Shown: positions 44,407 to 53,957 of the stretch, piece by piece
Layout: each line of letters starts with the position of its first letter
How positions within the stretch are numbered: position 1 is the first letter of the stretch
NCBI GenBank assembly: GCA_016235555.1
Contig: JACRKC010000016.1
Location: 89,002 to 153,001 of the forward strand
DNA length: 64,000 bases
Direction of reading: 5' to 3'
DNA from: Verrucomicrobiota bacterium
GTDB lineage: Bacteria > Verrucomicrobiota > Verrucomicrobiia > Opitutales > Opitutaceae
The notes under the pieces: generated by a model
Told to the model about the DNA's origin: nothing
Database searches by the model: none
What the model saw: only the letters and a program-made list of their open reading frames with translations
Translations under genes and position numbers: made by a program

Positions 44407-45768
44407 CACGGCATAGACGTGCCGCGCGCCGTGAAAGTTGCCGGAGAAGACCACCCACCGGTTGTCGGGGGTGATGGAGCCGTTGGGCTCGATGCCGCCG
44501 CGGCCGGTCACGTAGTTGTGCTTGGCCATGTTGACGAGTTTCTCGCGCCGCAGCGTGCCGTCGGACTGCGGGCGAAACAGGTTGATCCACATGCCGTTCT
44601 TGGAAAACGCGACCTGCGTCTCGTCGCCGCCGTCACCCATGAAGAGCGTGCTGTCGCGGGAAATGTTGTAGTGCACGGACCACGCATCGCGGTCGATGGG
44701 GTAACGGGTCTCCTTGCCCGTCGCGAGCTCGACGCCCGCGATCCAGAAGACCTGGCTGCGCGGGGTCTGGAGATCGAACCAGATGGTCTGGCCGTCGTGG
44801 CTCCAGAATTCGTGGCCGGCGATTTCCATGTCCATCGTGCGTTTGTGGCGGAGCGTCATCGCGCTGCCGTCGGTGCGGATGGTCCAGACGCGATCGACTT
44901 CGTGCCACGTGCCCTCGTGGCAGTAGAGCAGGAGGTTCGGATCGGTCGGGGAGAACTGCATGTGGTTGAGCGAACCGTATTGGTAGCCGACCGTGCGGGC
45001 CTCGCCGGTTTTGAGGTTCGTGAAGGTGAACGCCATGCCCGGCGGATTCACGGTGCGGCGCGCGAGACCTTCCTCCTTGGTGACCGCGTAGCGCTGCTCG
45101 GGCGTGAGTTCCTCCATCGTCTTGCCCGGAAACATCCGCGCGAGCTGCGGACGCGCCTCGCGGGGCGGCGGCTTCGGATTTTTGCCGGAGGGATCCTCGG
45201 CCGTGGCGGTCACAAGCGTGAACGTCTCATCGCAGTTGATGAGCGTGCGTGAGGCGTGGGAAATCTTGCGGGTTTCCTTCGTCTCGAGGTGGTAGGCGAA
45301 AACCTCCCCGCCGCGGCGATCGGGGTTCACCGGGATCGGTGCACCGCCTACCGGAGGCGCGCCGACGTCGCGCGGCACCGGCGCGCCCGGGGGCGTGGCG
45401 CCTTCGCCGCGCGTGCCGCGACCGAATCCGCCGCCACCACCGCGCACGAAATAAATCTCGGGCGTGCGGCGCGCGAAATAACCGCCGCGACCGCCGGGCA
45501 CGGCGACCTCGGGCTTCGGGGGTTCGGTGCCGAGCTTGGTGACGTCGAGGAGCACGATGCCACTTGGCGAGTTGAAGATCAGTTTATCGCCACGCGGTGA
45601 GTAGGCGTTGTCGTGGAAATAGAGGGTGGAACTGCCGGGCTCGGTGGAGAGGCGGATGATGCGGTGACCGGTGTCGGGATCGATCCAGTCGCGGGGGAGA
45701 TCGTCGGCGGCGCGGAGCGCGGAGAGGATCAAAGGGACGGATAGGATGCGGGCGAGGAGGCGGTGCAT
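44374..45768 (-). CDS. Oligogalacturonate lyase-like protein (PL22 family)
   Basis: A 464-residue secreted protein (signal MHRLLARILSVPLILSALRA). It carries the PL22 beta-propeller signature: DWIDPDTGHRIIRLS, LYFHDNAYSPRGDKLIFNS, LNHMQFSPTDPNLLLYCHEGTWHEVDRVWTIRTDG, MEIAGHEFWSHDGQTIWFDLQ, AWSVHYNISRD and MAKHNYVTG. In known PL22 lyases, histidines in such blocks bind a metal and act in beta-elimination of oligogalacturonides. A Gly/Pro-rich insert (about residues 100-150) is not part of the family core. The end is encoded by the 44304-44406 repeat. Confidence 0.85.
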   Translation of the reverse strand: MHRLLARILSVPLILSALRAADDLPRDWIDPDTGHRIIRLSTEPGSSTLYFHDNAYSPRGDKLIFNSPSGIVLLDVTKLGTEPPKPEVAVPGGRGGYFARRTPEIYFVRGGGGGFGRGTRGEGATPPGAPVPRDVGAPPVGGAPIPVNPDRRGGEVFAYHLETKETRKISHASRTLINCDETFTLVTATAEDPSGKNPKPPPREARPQLARMFPGKTMEELTPEQRYAVTKEEGLARRTVNPPGMAFTFTNLKTGEARTVGYQYGSLNHMQFSPTDPNLLLYCHEGTWHEVDRVWTIRTDGSAMTLRHKRTMDMEIAGHEFWSHDGQTIWFDLQTPRSQVFWIAGVELATGKETRYPIDRDAWSVHYNISRDSTLFMGDGGDETQVAFSKNGMWINLFRPQSDGTLRREKLVNMAKHNYVTGRGGIEPNGSITPDNRWVVFSGNFHGARHVYAVEVFAARKPKP

Positions 45769-45775
45769 GGGCGAA

Positions 45776-46360
45776 TCAGTTGGGCTTGGGCTGGAAAGAG
45801 AACTCGAGTTCGCCGGTCTTCATGCTGAAGGGCTGGTCCGCTAGCGCGATGATCCGTGGGGAGGAGATGGTCACTTTGCCGCCGCGGATGGTCTGATCGA
45901 AGCTGAGGCGGTATTCACAGGTGCCGTCCGAGCGGCGGGTGGGGTGCAACCGCAGCACCAGCCCGTCACCCAACGGGAAAACGTTCTCCTCGTCGAAGAG
46001 GAGCGTGGCCCGGTTGACGGTGAGTTTTTCGCCGCGGCCGGCCTTGAGTTCGCCGGAAATTTCAAAGCGCGCGCTCTTCACCTTCGCGTCATCCTTCAGA
46101 CGCAGGCGGAGCGGTGGCGCGCCGGTTTTGGCGAGGGTGAGGGTGTCGGTTTTTGAGTCGAAGGACTCGACGGTGTAGCCGCCAATTTCCTCACCGAGCG
46201 TGCGCCACACGGTGGATTTCCCGGGCTGCGCGGTGAGAGCGAACGTGGAGCGCGCGGGCAGAACGAGCAAACCGACAAATTCGATCTCGGCGCGAGCGGA
46301 GACCGCAAAAAGGATAATCGCGGCGAGCGAGGCTCCGACAAATCGCGCGACTGCGTTCAT
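45776..46360 (-). CDS. Secreted beta-rich protein, unknown function
   Basis: A 194-residue protein with a signal peptide (MNAVARFVGASLAAIILFAVSARA). The rest is rich in predicted beta strands (FVGLLVLPARSTFALTAQ, GGYTVESFDSKTDTLTLAKTG, YRLSFDQTIRGGKVTISSPRI). It starts within the stop of the upstream PL22-like gene (ATGA) and ends 7 bases before the other PL22-like gene, so it is cotranslated with both. No family recognised. Confidence 0.72.
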   Translation of the reverse strand: MNAVARFVGASLAAIILFAVSARAEIEFVGLLVLPARSTFALTAQPGKSTVWRTLGEEIGGYTVESFDSKTDTLTLAKTGAPPLRLRLKDDAKVKSARFEISGELKAGRGEKLTVNRATLLFDEENVFPLGDGLVLRLHPTRRSDGTCEYRLSFDQTIRGGKVTISSPRIIALADQPFSMKTGELEFSFQPKPN

Positions 46361-47658
46361 TTCGACTTCGCGATTTCCACGGCGTAGGCGTGCGTGAGGC
46401 CGCGGCCGTCGGGACGGCGGCTGTGAAAGTTGCCGGAGAAAATCAACCACTTCGCGTCTCTCGTGAAGTGGAGGTTCGGCTCCACGCCACCGTCCTTGCT
46501 GTAGTTGTGGTTCGACATGTCGACGAGGCGCTCGGCCTCGAAATAGCCAACGTCGATGAGTTCGCGTTTGTCGCTGAAGGATTTTCCGCGCGCCAGCACC
46601 GGGCGGAAGAGATACATCCACTGGCCGTTGCCGCCGGGGAGGCGTGTGCCGTCCATGCGGGCGGCGGCGACACTCGCCGCGCCGCCGCCGTCGCCGGCGA
46701 AGAGTTTGCCATCGTAGGAGACGGAGTAGTGCACGGACCACTCGGCGCGCTCGTGGTTATACCACGTGCGTTTGCCGGTGGTGAGATCGACGCCGGCGAG
46801 CCAAAACACGCCGCTCTTGGGCGTCTGGAGGTCATACCAGACCATCTTGCCGTCCTTGCTGAAGAACTCGTGCCCTTCGATCTCCATGTTCATCGTGCGC
46901 TCGTGGAGGAGGCGCGCGGGACCGCCGTCGGCGCGGATCGTCCAGGTGCGATCAACCCAGTGCCACGGGCCTTCGTGGCAGAAGAGGATCTGCTGTGGAT
47001 CGGTGGGCGAGCACTGGAGGTGGTTGGTCCAGTCGTTCTCGCGGTGGAGCACCTTGAACTCGCCGGTCTTGATATTGACCGTGAAAAGCATCTTCGGCGT
47101 GCCGGCGGACCACTGGCCCATGAGCGTGCCGCCAGTGCCCGGGTCACCCGGAGGTGGAGTGCGCGGGACGACCTTGCCGTCGGGATCGGCGCCGATGCCG
47201 ACCAGCAGCGTCTCGTCGCAATTCACGGCCCACTGTCCGCCGCGGGCCTGGGGCGGAATCTTGGCGACGAGGCGCGTGGCTTTCGTGTCGAGATGCACGG
47301 CCATGAGGGTGCCGTTGGCGCGGTCGACGTAATAGGCTTCGCGGGTGCGCCAGGCGGTCGTGATCGGGGCCGCGCCGATGAGAAGTTCCGGCTTCGGCGG
47401 TTCGGTGCCCAGCTTGGTAATGTCGACGACGATCGTGCCCTGCCGGCCGCGGAGGATGACCTTGTCACCCTCGGGCGTGAGCGCGTGCTGGTGAAAATAC
47501 AAACTGCCGGCGCCTTCGTCCGGCGAGAGGCGGATGATGCGGTGGCCGGTTTTCGCGTCGATCCAATCGCGGGGTGGCGGAGCGGGCGGCTCGTCGGCGG
47601 CGAACGCCGGAAGCGCCAGCAATGCGAGCACCGGCAACAGTCGGATGGGGTGGTTCAT
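46357..47658 (-). CDS. Second oligogalacturonate lyase-like protein (PL22 family)
   Basis: A 433-residue protein with a signal peptide (MNHPIRLLPVLALLALPAFA). It shares the PL22 blocks with its neighbour: WIDAKTGHRIIRLSPD, LYFHQHALTPEGDKVILRG, WTNHLQCSPTDPQQILFCHEGPWHWVDRTWTIRADG, MNMEIEGHEFFSKDGKMVWYDLQ, WSVHYSVSYDGKLFAGDGGG and NHNYSKDGGVEPN. This is a tandem duplication in a pectin-related cluster. It leads an operon with the small beta-rich protein. A REP pair lies between it and the HD-hydrolase gene. Confidence 0.86.
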   Translation of the reverse strand: MNHPIRLLPVLALLALPAFAADEPPAPPPRDWIDAKTGHRIIRLSPDEGAGSLYFHQHALTPEGDKVILRGRQGTIVVDITKLGTEPPKPELLIGAAPITTAWRTREAYYVDRANGTLMAVHLDTKATRLVAKIPPQARGGQWAVNCDETLLVGIGADPDGKVVPRTPPPGDPGTGGTLMGQWSAGTPKMLFTVNIKTGEFKVLHRENDWTNHLQCSPTDPQQILFCHEGPWHWVDRTWTIRADGGPARLLHERTMNMEIEGHEFFSKDGKMVWYDLQTPKSGVFWLAGVDLTTGKRTWYNHERAEWSVHYSVSYDGKLFAGDGGGAASVAAARMDGTRLPGGNGQWMYLFRPVLARGKSFSDKRELIDVGYFEAERLVDMSNHNYSKDGGVEPNLHFTRDAKWLIFSGNFHSRRPDGRGLTHAYAVEIAKSK

Positions 47659-47731
47659 GGCGGAAAACGTATCACGACTGACGCGGGCAGCGGAAGGGCG
47701 GTGCGGGGTGTGCGCGCGGACAGTCCGAGCC

Positions 47732-47782
47732 GTAGGGCCAGTCGCCGACCGGCCCGGTCCGGTCGAAGACCGGACCTGCTAC
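47732..47782. repeat. GTAG-type REP pair after the HD hydrolase
   Basis: GTAG at 47732, hairpin GGCCAGTCGCCGACCGGCC (imperfect), hairpin GGTCCGGTC-GAA-GACCGGACC, CTAC ending at 47782. Read on the minus strand it provides the TAG stop of the HD gene. Confidence 0.85.
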
Positions 47783-48402
47783 TTCGACGGCAAGTGCCCG
47801 GAGTCGACGAGTTCCTGGATGAGTTTTTGCGCGTGCTGCCAGAGCGCTTCGGAGCCGAGGGCGATCTGGGAATTGCGCGCGACGACGCGGTCGTGGGTGA
47901 TGCCGTGCTTCGCCCAGCCGCCGCCCTGGCCGAGGCAATTCAGCAACATTGGTTGAAAACGATCGCAGGCCGTCGCGAATTTCGCCTCGGGCGTCTGCTT
48001 TTCCTCAAATTCGTCCCACAGCCCGCGGAACTCGCGCGCCTGATCCTCCGGTAGCAGCCCGAAGATGCGCTCGGCGGCGAGGGCTTCGCGTTCGTGCTGG
48101 TGGGCCATCGCGGCGGTGTCGTAGGCGAACGTGTCGCCGGCGTCGATTTCGACGAGGTCATGCACGATGAGCATCTTGAGCACGTGCAGCACGTCGAGGT
48201 GCGGAAAATTGGCGTGCTCCGCGAGCACGATGACGCAGAGGCAGAGGTGCCACGAATGTTCGGCGTCGTTCTCGGCGCGTTTGCTCTGCGAGTTGAGCGT
48301 CTGGCGGAAGATCTCCTTCAACTTGTCGCACTCGGCGATGAAGGCGATCTGGCGGGCGAGACGGGCGGCGGGGGAGACGGAGGGAGAAGCCACGGCAGAC
48401 AC
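47779..48402 (-). CDS. HD-domain hydrolase (YfbR/HDDC2-like)
   Basis: A 207-residue HD-superfamily protein. LARQIAFIAECDKLKEIFRQTL is followed by AENDAEHSWHLCL (first HD histidine), LKMLIVHDLVEIDAGDTFAYD (HD pair) and a later conserved aspartate (CDRFQPMLLNC). Related enzymes are 5'-deoxynucleotidases that hydrolyse dNMPs. GTG at 48402 is preferred; the ATG at 48462 would translate part of a repeat-like hairpin (TCGGGGGTGATCCCCGA). The stop comes from a REP element. Confidence 0.82.
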   Translation of the reverse strand: MSAVASPSVSPAARLARQIAFIAECDKLKEIFRQTLNSQSKRAENDAEHSWHLCLCVIVLAEHANFPHLDVLHVLKMLIVHDLVEIDAGDTFAYDTAAMAHQHEREALAAERIFGLLPEDQAREFRGLWDEFEEKQTPEAKFATACDRFQPMLLNCLGQGGGWAKHGITHDRVVARNSQIALGSEALWQHAQKLIQELVDSGHLPSK

Positions 48403-48495
48403 GAACCATACGAACGGAGGCGGTGCAACCACGCAGGTCGGGGGTGATCCCCGATCCGGCACGCGAAACGCACGGTGAAGGGGCGCGAAGCCGGC

Positions 48496-49137
48496 CTACT
48501 TGAGGTGCGGCGCGACGAGCGGGGTCCAGACGGCGTAGCCGGCGGAATTCATGTGCAGCATGTCGGCGACGAACAGTTCGGGACGCGGCTGGCCCTGCGC
48601 GTCGAGCATGGGTTTCCAGATGTCGACGAAGCCGCGGCGTTTGTCCTTTGCGCAATACGCGGCGATGAGGGCGTTGGCCTTCTCACCCTTGTCGCGGATG
48701 GCCCAGCGCGAGGGGCTCGGCTTGACGGCGATGTAAACGACCTTCGTCGACGGCAGCGCGGTGTGGATTTTGGTGCAGAAGGCCGCGAAATCGGTGGCGA
48801 CGGTCTCGGGGGTCTTGCCGGCTTTGAGGTCGTTGTCGCCAGCGTAGAGGACGACGACGCGCGGATGGTAGGGGATCGCGATGCGGTCGAGGTAGAACAC
48901 GCTGTCGGCGAGTTCGGAGCCGCCGAAGCCGCGGTTGATCACCCGGTGCCCGGGAAAATCCTTCGCGAGCGAGGTCCACTTCACGATGGAGGAGCTGCCG
49001 ATGAACAACACGGCGTCGCGCGGGGGCGGGTTGGTGGCGTCGGCCTTGGTGAACTTGTCGATGGCCGCGGTCCATTTTTCGGGAGCGGCGGGAAGCGGCA
49101 GGACGAGGGCGAGAAAGAAGAGAGTGAGACGACGCAT
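48496..49137 (-). CDS. Secreted SGNH/GDSL hydrolase
   Basis: A 213-residue protein with a signal peptide (MRRLTLFFLALVLPLPAAP). SGNH blocks are VLFIGSSSIVKW (nucleophile serine), GFGGSE (oxyanion glycine), VVLYAGDNDL (asparagine) and ADMLHMNSAGY (Asp-x-x-His). Such lipase/esterase-type enzymes hydrolyse esters or acetyl groups. It is the most upstream gene of the minus-strand polysaccharide cluster, so it may be a further deacetylase; this is inference. Confidence 0.85.
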   Translation of the reverse strand: MRRLTLFFLALVLPLPAAPEKWTAAIDKFTKADATNPPPRDAVLFIGSSSIVKWTSLAKDFPGHRVINRGFGGSELADSVFYLDRIAIPYHPRVVVLYAGDNDLKAGKTPETVATDFAAFCTKIHTALPSTKVVYIAVKPSPSRWAIRDKGEKANALIAAYCAKDKRRGFVDIWKPMLDAQGQPRPELFVADMLHMNSAGYAVWTPLVAPHLK

Positions 49138-49189
49138 GGGGAGAGAGGAGGGAGGGTTTGCGCGTGACGCGGGCTGCGAATCGCCGGTG

Positions 49190-52100
49190 CTATTTGGCGG
49201 TCACGGCTGCCGCCGCCTCGGCTTCGATCTCGGCGACAGGTTTCGGGGTCAGGTAGCGGGAGATGCGCTCCATGTAGAGATAGAAGACGGGCGTGATGTA
49301 GAGCGTGAGCGCCTGCGAAACCACCAGGCCGCCGACCACCGCGAGGCCGAGGGTGCGACGCGACTCGGCGCCGGCGCCCCAGCCGAGCGCGATCGGGAGC
49401 GTGCCGGCGAGAGCGGCAAGCGTCGTCATCATGATCGGACGGAAACGCACGAGGCAGGCCTCGTAGATCGCGGGTTCGGCGGCGAGGCCCCGCGTGCGTT
49501 TCGCGTCGAGGGCAAAGTCGATCATCATGATCGCATTTTTCTTCACGATGCCGATGAGCATGATCAGGCCGACATAACCGTAGATGTTCAGTTCCTGCTG
49601 GAGCAGCATGAGCGTGGCCAGGGCGCCGAAGGTCGCCGAGGGCAGGCCGGACAGGATCGTGATCGGGTGGATGAAATCCTCGTAGAGCACGCCGAGCACG
49701 AGGTAGATGGTGAGCACGGCGATGAGCAGCATCCAGCCGAGGCCCTGGAGGGAACTCGTGAAGGCGGCCGCGGTGCCTTGGAAGGTGCCGCTCACGGTGG
49801 CCGGCAGAACCAAGCGCGCCACCCGCTCGATCTCGGTGGTGGCGTGGCTGAGGGCGGTGCCGGGGGCGAGGTTGAACGTGATCGTGACCGAGGGCACCTG
49901 GCCAAGATGGGTGACGGTGAGCGGCCCGACCGAGGTGCGCACCTTGGAGACCGCTTCGAGCGGGATGAGCTTTCCTTCGCGGTTGCGCAGATAGAGGAAG
50001 GACAACGCGCGCGGGTCGCGTTGGAACTTCGGATCGAGTTCGAGGATGACGTAATACTGATTGGTCGACGTGAAGATGGTCGACACCTGGCGCGACCCGA
50101 AGGCGCTGTAGAGCGTGTCCTCGACCTGCTGGGCGTTGAGGCCCAGCACGGAGGCGCGGTCGCGATCGATCTCAACGATGAGCTGCGGATTGACGATCTG
50201 GAGGTCGGAGTTCACGTCGATCAGGCCGGGGATGTCGCGCACCTTTTCGAGGAGGAGGGGGGTGACGCGGTAGATCTCCTGCAGGTCGGTGCCGGAGAGG
50301 GTGTATTGATAGACCGAGGAGGACTGGCGGCCGCCGACGCTGATGGCGGGGGGCAGGCTGGGGAAGGCGCGCACGCCGGGCACCTTGGCGAGTTCGGCCC
50401 GCAACTGCTGGGCGATGACGGCGCCGGCCGGGCGCTGGCTGCGGTGGATCAAGCTGGCGAAGATGCGGCCGGTGTTGGTGCCACCGCCGCTGCGGCCGTA
50501 GGAGCCGATGGAGGAGGAGAAATTCTGGATGTAGGGATTGGCGGCCACGATGGCCGACAACTGGCGTTGATACCGCACCATGGCCTCGAACGAAACGTCC
50601 TGGGCGGCCTCGGTGTTGATGTAGATGCGCCCGGTGTCCTCGGTGGGGATGAAGCCCTTCGGCACGATGACGATCAGCCAGACCGTGAGCCCGACGGTCG
50701 CGAGCGCGAGGAACATCGTGGCGCGGTGAAAACGGAGCGAGAGCTTCAGCGTGCGTTCGTAGAACCGCAGCCAGGCGGCGAACACGCGCTCCATGAAATT
50801 GTAGAAGCGGCCGTGGTGCTCGCCGTGGCGGATGGGCTTGAGGAACCGGCTGCACAGCATCGGCGTGAGGGTGAGCGAGACGAAGCCCGAGACGAGGATG
50901 GCGGCGCTGATCGTGATGGCGAATTCGTGCAGCAGGCGGCCGAGCACCCCCTGCATGAAGAGCACCGGAATGAAGACGGCCACGAGCGAGATCGTCATCG
51001 AGATGATCGTGAAGCCGATCTCGCGGGAGCCCTTGAGCGCGGCGGTCATCACCGTCTCGCCTTTCTCGATGTGGCGGACGATGTTTTCGAGCATCACGAT
51101 CGCATCGTCGACGACGAACCCGACCGAGAGCGTGAGCGCGAGCAGCGACAGGTTATCGATGCTGAAGTTGAAAAAATACATCACCGCGAAGGTGCCCACG
51201 ATGGCGATGGGCATGGCCACGCTGGGGATGATCGTCGCGGACAGGGTGCGGAGAAACAGGAAGATCACGAGCACCACGAGGCAGATGGCGAGGACCAGGG
51301 TGAACTTCACATCGTGCACCGACTCGCGGATGGCCACGGTGCGGTCGCTGTAGATATCGAGGCTGATGCCGGCGGGCAGCTGGGTGCGGAAGGACGGGAG
51401 CAACTGCTTGATGGCGTCGACGACCTTGATGACGTTGGTGCCCGGCTGGCGCTGGACGAACAGGATGATCGAGCGGGTCTCGGATTCGATCGCCGGGCCG
51501 ACGCCATACTCGAGGCGGCTGGGATCGCGATTCAGGAACCAGCTGGCGGAGCGTTCGTTTTCGACGCTCTCCACCACGTCGGCCACGTCGCCGAGGCGGA
51601 CGGCCGCGCCGTTGCGGTAGGTGACGATGACCTTGCGGAATTCATCGGCGCTTTTTCCCAGCTGGCCGGTGGCCATGAGCGTGACCGATTTGTGGGCGCC
51701 ATCGATCGTGCCGGCGGGCAGGTTGACGTTGTTGGTGTTGAGGGCGGTGCGCACCTCGTCGATGCCGATGCCGCGCGCGGCCAGGGCATGCGGCTGGAGG
51801 CGGACGCGCACGGCGAACTTCTGCGCGCCCATGACATTGACCTGCGCAACGCCGTCGACGCTGGAGATGCGTTGGGCCAGGATCGTCTCGGCGTATTCGT
51901 TGACCTCGGAGAGCGGGACGGTGGCGGAGGTGAGGGCGAGGAGGAGGACGGGGGAGTCGTTGGGATTCGATTTTCTAAACGTCGGCGGCGACGGCATGTC
52001 CTGCGGCAACCGGCGCTGCACGGCGGCGATGGCCGATTGCACGTCCTGGGCGGCGCCGTCGATGTCGCGTTCGAGGTTGAACTGCAGGGTGATCGAGGTG

Positions 52101-52363
52101 CTGCCGAGGGAGCTGGTCGACGTCATCGAGTCGACGCCGGCGATGGTCGACAGTTGTTGCTCCAGCGGCGTGGCGATCGAGGTGGCCATCGTCTCGGGGT
52201 TGGCGCCGGGGAGGGACGCCGACACCGTGATGGTGGGGTAGTCGATGTTGGGCAGGTCGCTGACCGGAAGCTTTTCGTAGGCCATCACGCCGAAGATCGC
52301 GATGGCGGCGGTCACGAGCGACGTCATGACCGGACGGCGGATGAAGAGCTCGGGGATGTTCAT
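49190..52363 (-). CDS. RND efflux permease, HAE1 family
   Basis: A 1057-residue inner-membrane transporter. The start MNIPELFIRRPVMTSLVTAAIAIFGVMAYEKLPVSDLPNIDYPTI is typical of MdtB/OqxB-like pumps. It has twelve transmembrane segments in two sets of six with two large periplasmic loops, the SVGFVVDDAIVMLENI motif with charged aspartates for proton relay, and GIVKKNAIMMIDFALDAKR. It would pump hydrophobic compounds with the adaptor next to it. The gene begins within the adaptor's stop (ATGA). No TolC-type channel is in the window. Confidence 0.93.
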   Translation of the reverse strand: MNIPELFIRRPVMTSLVTAAIAIFGVMAYEKLPVSDLPNIDYPTITVSASLPGANPETMATSIATPLEQQLSTIAGVDSMTSTSSLGSTSITLQFNLERDIDGAAQDVQSAIAAVQRRLPQDMPSPPTFRKSNPNDSPVLLLALTSATVPLSEVNEYAETILAQRISSVDGVAQVNVMGAQKFAVRVRLQPHALAARGIGIDEVRTALNTNNVNLPAGTIDGAHKSVTLMATGQLGKSADEFRKVIVTYRNGAAVRLGDVADVVESVENERSASWFLNRDPSRLEYGVGPAIESETRSIILFVQRQPGTNVIKVVDAIKQLLPSFRTQLPAGISLDIYSDRTVAIRESVHDVKFTLVLAICLVVLVIFLFLRTLSATIIPSVAMPIAIVGTFAVMYFFNFSIDNLSLLALTLSVGFVVDDAIVMLENIVRHIEKGETVMTAALKGSREIGFTIISMTISLVAVFIPVLFMQGVLGRLLHEFAITISAAILVSGFVSLTLTPMLCSRFLKPIRHGEHHGRFYNFMERVFAAWLRFYERTLKLSLRFHRATMFLALATVGLTVWLIVIVPKGFIPTEDTGRIYINTEAAQDVSFEAMVRYQRQLSAIVAANPYIQNFSSSIGSYGRSGGGTNTGRIFASLIHRSQRPAGAVIAQQLRAELAKVPGVRAFPSLPPAISVGGRQSSSVYQYTLSGTDLQEIYRVTPLLLEKVRDIPGLIDVNSDLQIVNPQLIVEIDRDRASVLGLNAQQVEDTLYSAFGSRQVSTIFTSTNQYYVILELDPKFQRDPRALSFLYLRNREGKLIPLEAVSKVRTSVGPLTVTHLGQVPSVTITFNLAPGTALSHATTEIERVARLVLPATVSGTFQGTAAAFTSSLQGLGWMLLIAVLTIYLVLGVLYEDFIHPITILSGLPSATFGALATLMLLQQELNIYGYVGLIMLIGIVKKNAIMMIDFALDAKRTRGLAAEPAIYEACLVRFRPIMMTTLAALAGTLPIALGWGAGAESRRTLGLAVVGGLVVSQALTLYITPVFYLYMERISRYLTPKPVAEIEAEAAAAVTAK

Positions 52364-53604
52364 GCGTCCTTCTTCTTGCCCTTGCCCCTGGCTTTTTCTC
52401 CGGCGGGCCGGCCACCTCCCGCCGGGGCCTCGGGTTGCTTGATGATGACGGGACGACCCGGGATGACGCGAAGCTGTCCGTCGGTCACGATGACTTCGCC
52501 GTCGGCGAGACCGGATGCGATCACCGCATCGTTTTCGAGCGTGCGCTGGACGGCGACCGGGCGGTGCTCGGCGATGCTCGCGGGCGGCGTGGCCGTCGCG
52601 TCGGTCTTGATGACGAAGACATATTGCCCGTTCTGGGAATTCTGGAGCGCCGAGGCCGGGACCACGAGGACTTCGGGTTCGGCGAGCGTGACGCTGACGG
52701 TGGCGAACTGCCCGGGCCAGAGGCGGTGTTTCTGGTTGGCGAAGGAGGCCTTCAACTTGAGCGTGCCCGTGGCGGCATCGACGGTGTTGTCCATGAAGGT
52801 GAGTTCCCCTTTCTCGGGCGCCTCGCCGGCGCCGGAGGGGGCGACGCTGACCGCCAGCGTGCCGGCGGCGCGATAGCGCTGGAGGGCGGCGAGTTGCTGC
52901 TGCGGGACCCCAAACGTGACGTAGATGGGACTGAGCTGGTTGATGGTGACCATCGCGCCGACGTCGTTGGCGCGGATGAGGTCGCCTTCGTGGACGTTGA
53001 GGTTGCCGGTGCGGCCGTCGATCGGGGCGCGGATGGAGCAGTAGGAGAGCTGGAGGGCGGCGTTGGCGACGGCGGCCTCGCTCGCGACCGATTGGGCGGT
53101 GAGCGCGCGCTCGTTGTCCTGGATTTGCTGGAACTGTTCCTTCGAGACCATCGATTCGGCGTTGAGCTGGCGGTAGCGCGCGACTTGGGCGCGGGCGGTC
53201 TCGAGTTGGACGCTGATCTTCTTCTGGTCCGCCTGCGCGGAGGCGAGGGTGTTTTGGAAGGGGCGGGGATCGATCTCGAAGAGGAGGTCACCGGCCTTCA
53301 CGTCCCGGCCCTCCTGGAGGTCGATTTTCATCAACGATCCGGTGACCTGCGAGCGGATCGCGGCGGATTTGATGGGCTCCACCACGCCGATGGCGTCGAC
53401 CACGAGTGGGACGATTTTTTTCTGAGCCTTGCCCACCAGCACCGGGGCCGGGCCGCCGGCACCGCGTCCGCCCTTGCCACTGCCGCCGCCGGCTGCGCCG
53501 GGGGTCGCGCCTTTGTCGGCACACCCGATGGCAGCGACCAGAAGCAGTGCGGCGCCGTAATGGGGTAGTTTGCGAAGTAGCGTAGCGGCGGAGGGATAAT
53601 TCAT
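52360..53604 (-). CDS. RND efflux periplasmic adaptor (membrane fusion protein), lipoprotein
   Basis: A 414-residue adaptor. Its N terminus is a type II signal with lipobox AAIGC (cysteine about residue 28), so it is anchored by lipid. Features include the beta-barrel/lipoyl parts (AAIRSQVTGSLMKIDLQEGRDVKAGDLLFEIDP), an alpha-helical hairpin (AQADQKKISVQLETARAQVARYRQL), ISAPIDGRTGNLNVHEGDLIRAND and VNYDPSEVVVPASAL-type barrel segments. The C terminus is Lys/Gly-rich. It would link the RND permease to an outer-membrane channel. Translationally coupled upstream of the permease gene. Confidence 0.92.
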   Translation of the reverse strand: MNYPSAATLLRKLPHYGAALLLVAAIGCADKGATPGAAGGGSGKGGRGAGGPAPVLVGKAQKKIVPLVVDAIGVVEPIKSAAIRSQVTGSLMKIDLQEGRDVKAGDLLFEIDPRPFQNTLASAQADQKKISVQLETARAQVARYRQLNAESMVSKEQFQQIQDNERALTAQSVASEAAVANAALQLSYCSIRAPIDGRTGNLNVHEGDLIRANDVGAMVTINQLSPIYVTFGVPQQQLAALQRYRAAGTLAVSVAPSGAGEAPEKGELTFMDNTVDAATGTLKLKASFANQKHRLWPGQFATVSVTLAEPEVLVVPASALQNSQNGQYVFVIKTDATATPPASIAEHRPVAVQRTLENDAVIASGLADGEVIVTDGQLRVIPGRPVIIKQPEAPAGGGRPAGEKARGKGKKKDA

Positions 53605-53957
53605 CAGAGGTGGGCGCCGCCGGGCGGCGACACACAGGTAGGACGGAATCGGTCCGCGCGAGGTTGCGCAAGGCGCGAAATGAGGCCGCTTTTCGACGGA
53701 GTGCGCGCTGGCTGGCGGACGCTACGGCCGGGCCCGAATGCCGCGCGGGGTGAGGCCGCGGGCAGGTGGGGCGCATCTCACTTTCCAGCCACGCGGAGGG
53801 GCGCTTTTCCAGGCGCCCAAGCCCGGCGGTTGAAAACCGCCGCTCCATCGCTCGCGCCGGACGGCAGGAAACTGAGCTGCGCCCGGGGCAGGTGTCATAG
53901 CGAACGTTTTCCTTGCTTGGCGGGCCGCGGGGTTTTTCCCTCGTAGGCTTTGCCCAC
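53605..53957. repeat. 353-base intergenic region with hairpins
   Basis: No gene is supported. It lies between the divergent RND adaptor and serA genes. It contains hairpins such as GCGGCGGTTTTC-related CGGCGGTTGAAAACCGCCG (53824-53842) and AAACTGAG with a GCCCGG context (53869 onward), which echo the region 7896-8314. Promoters for both flanking genes are presumably here but no consensus could be read. Confidence 0.6.

Noticed and set aside
48935..52876. 1313-codon plus-strand open frame antisense to the RND permease
   Set aside because: It has low-complexity charged composition and is antisense to a clear transporter gene. A shadow.
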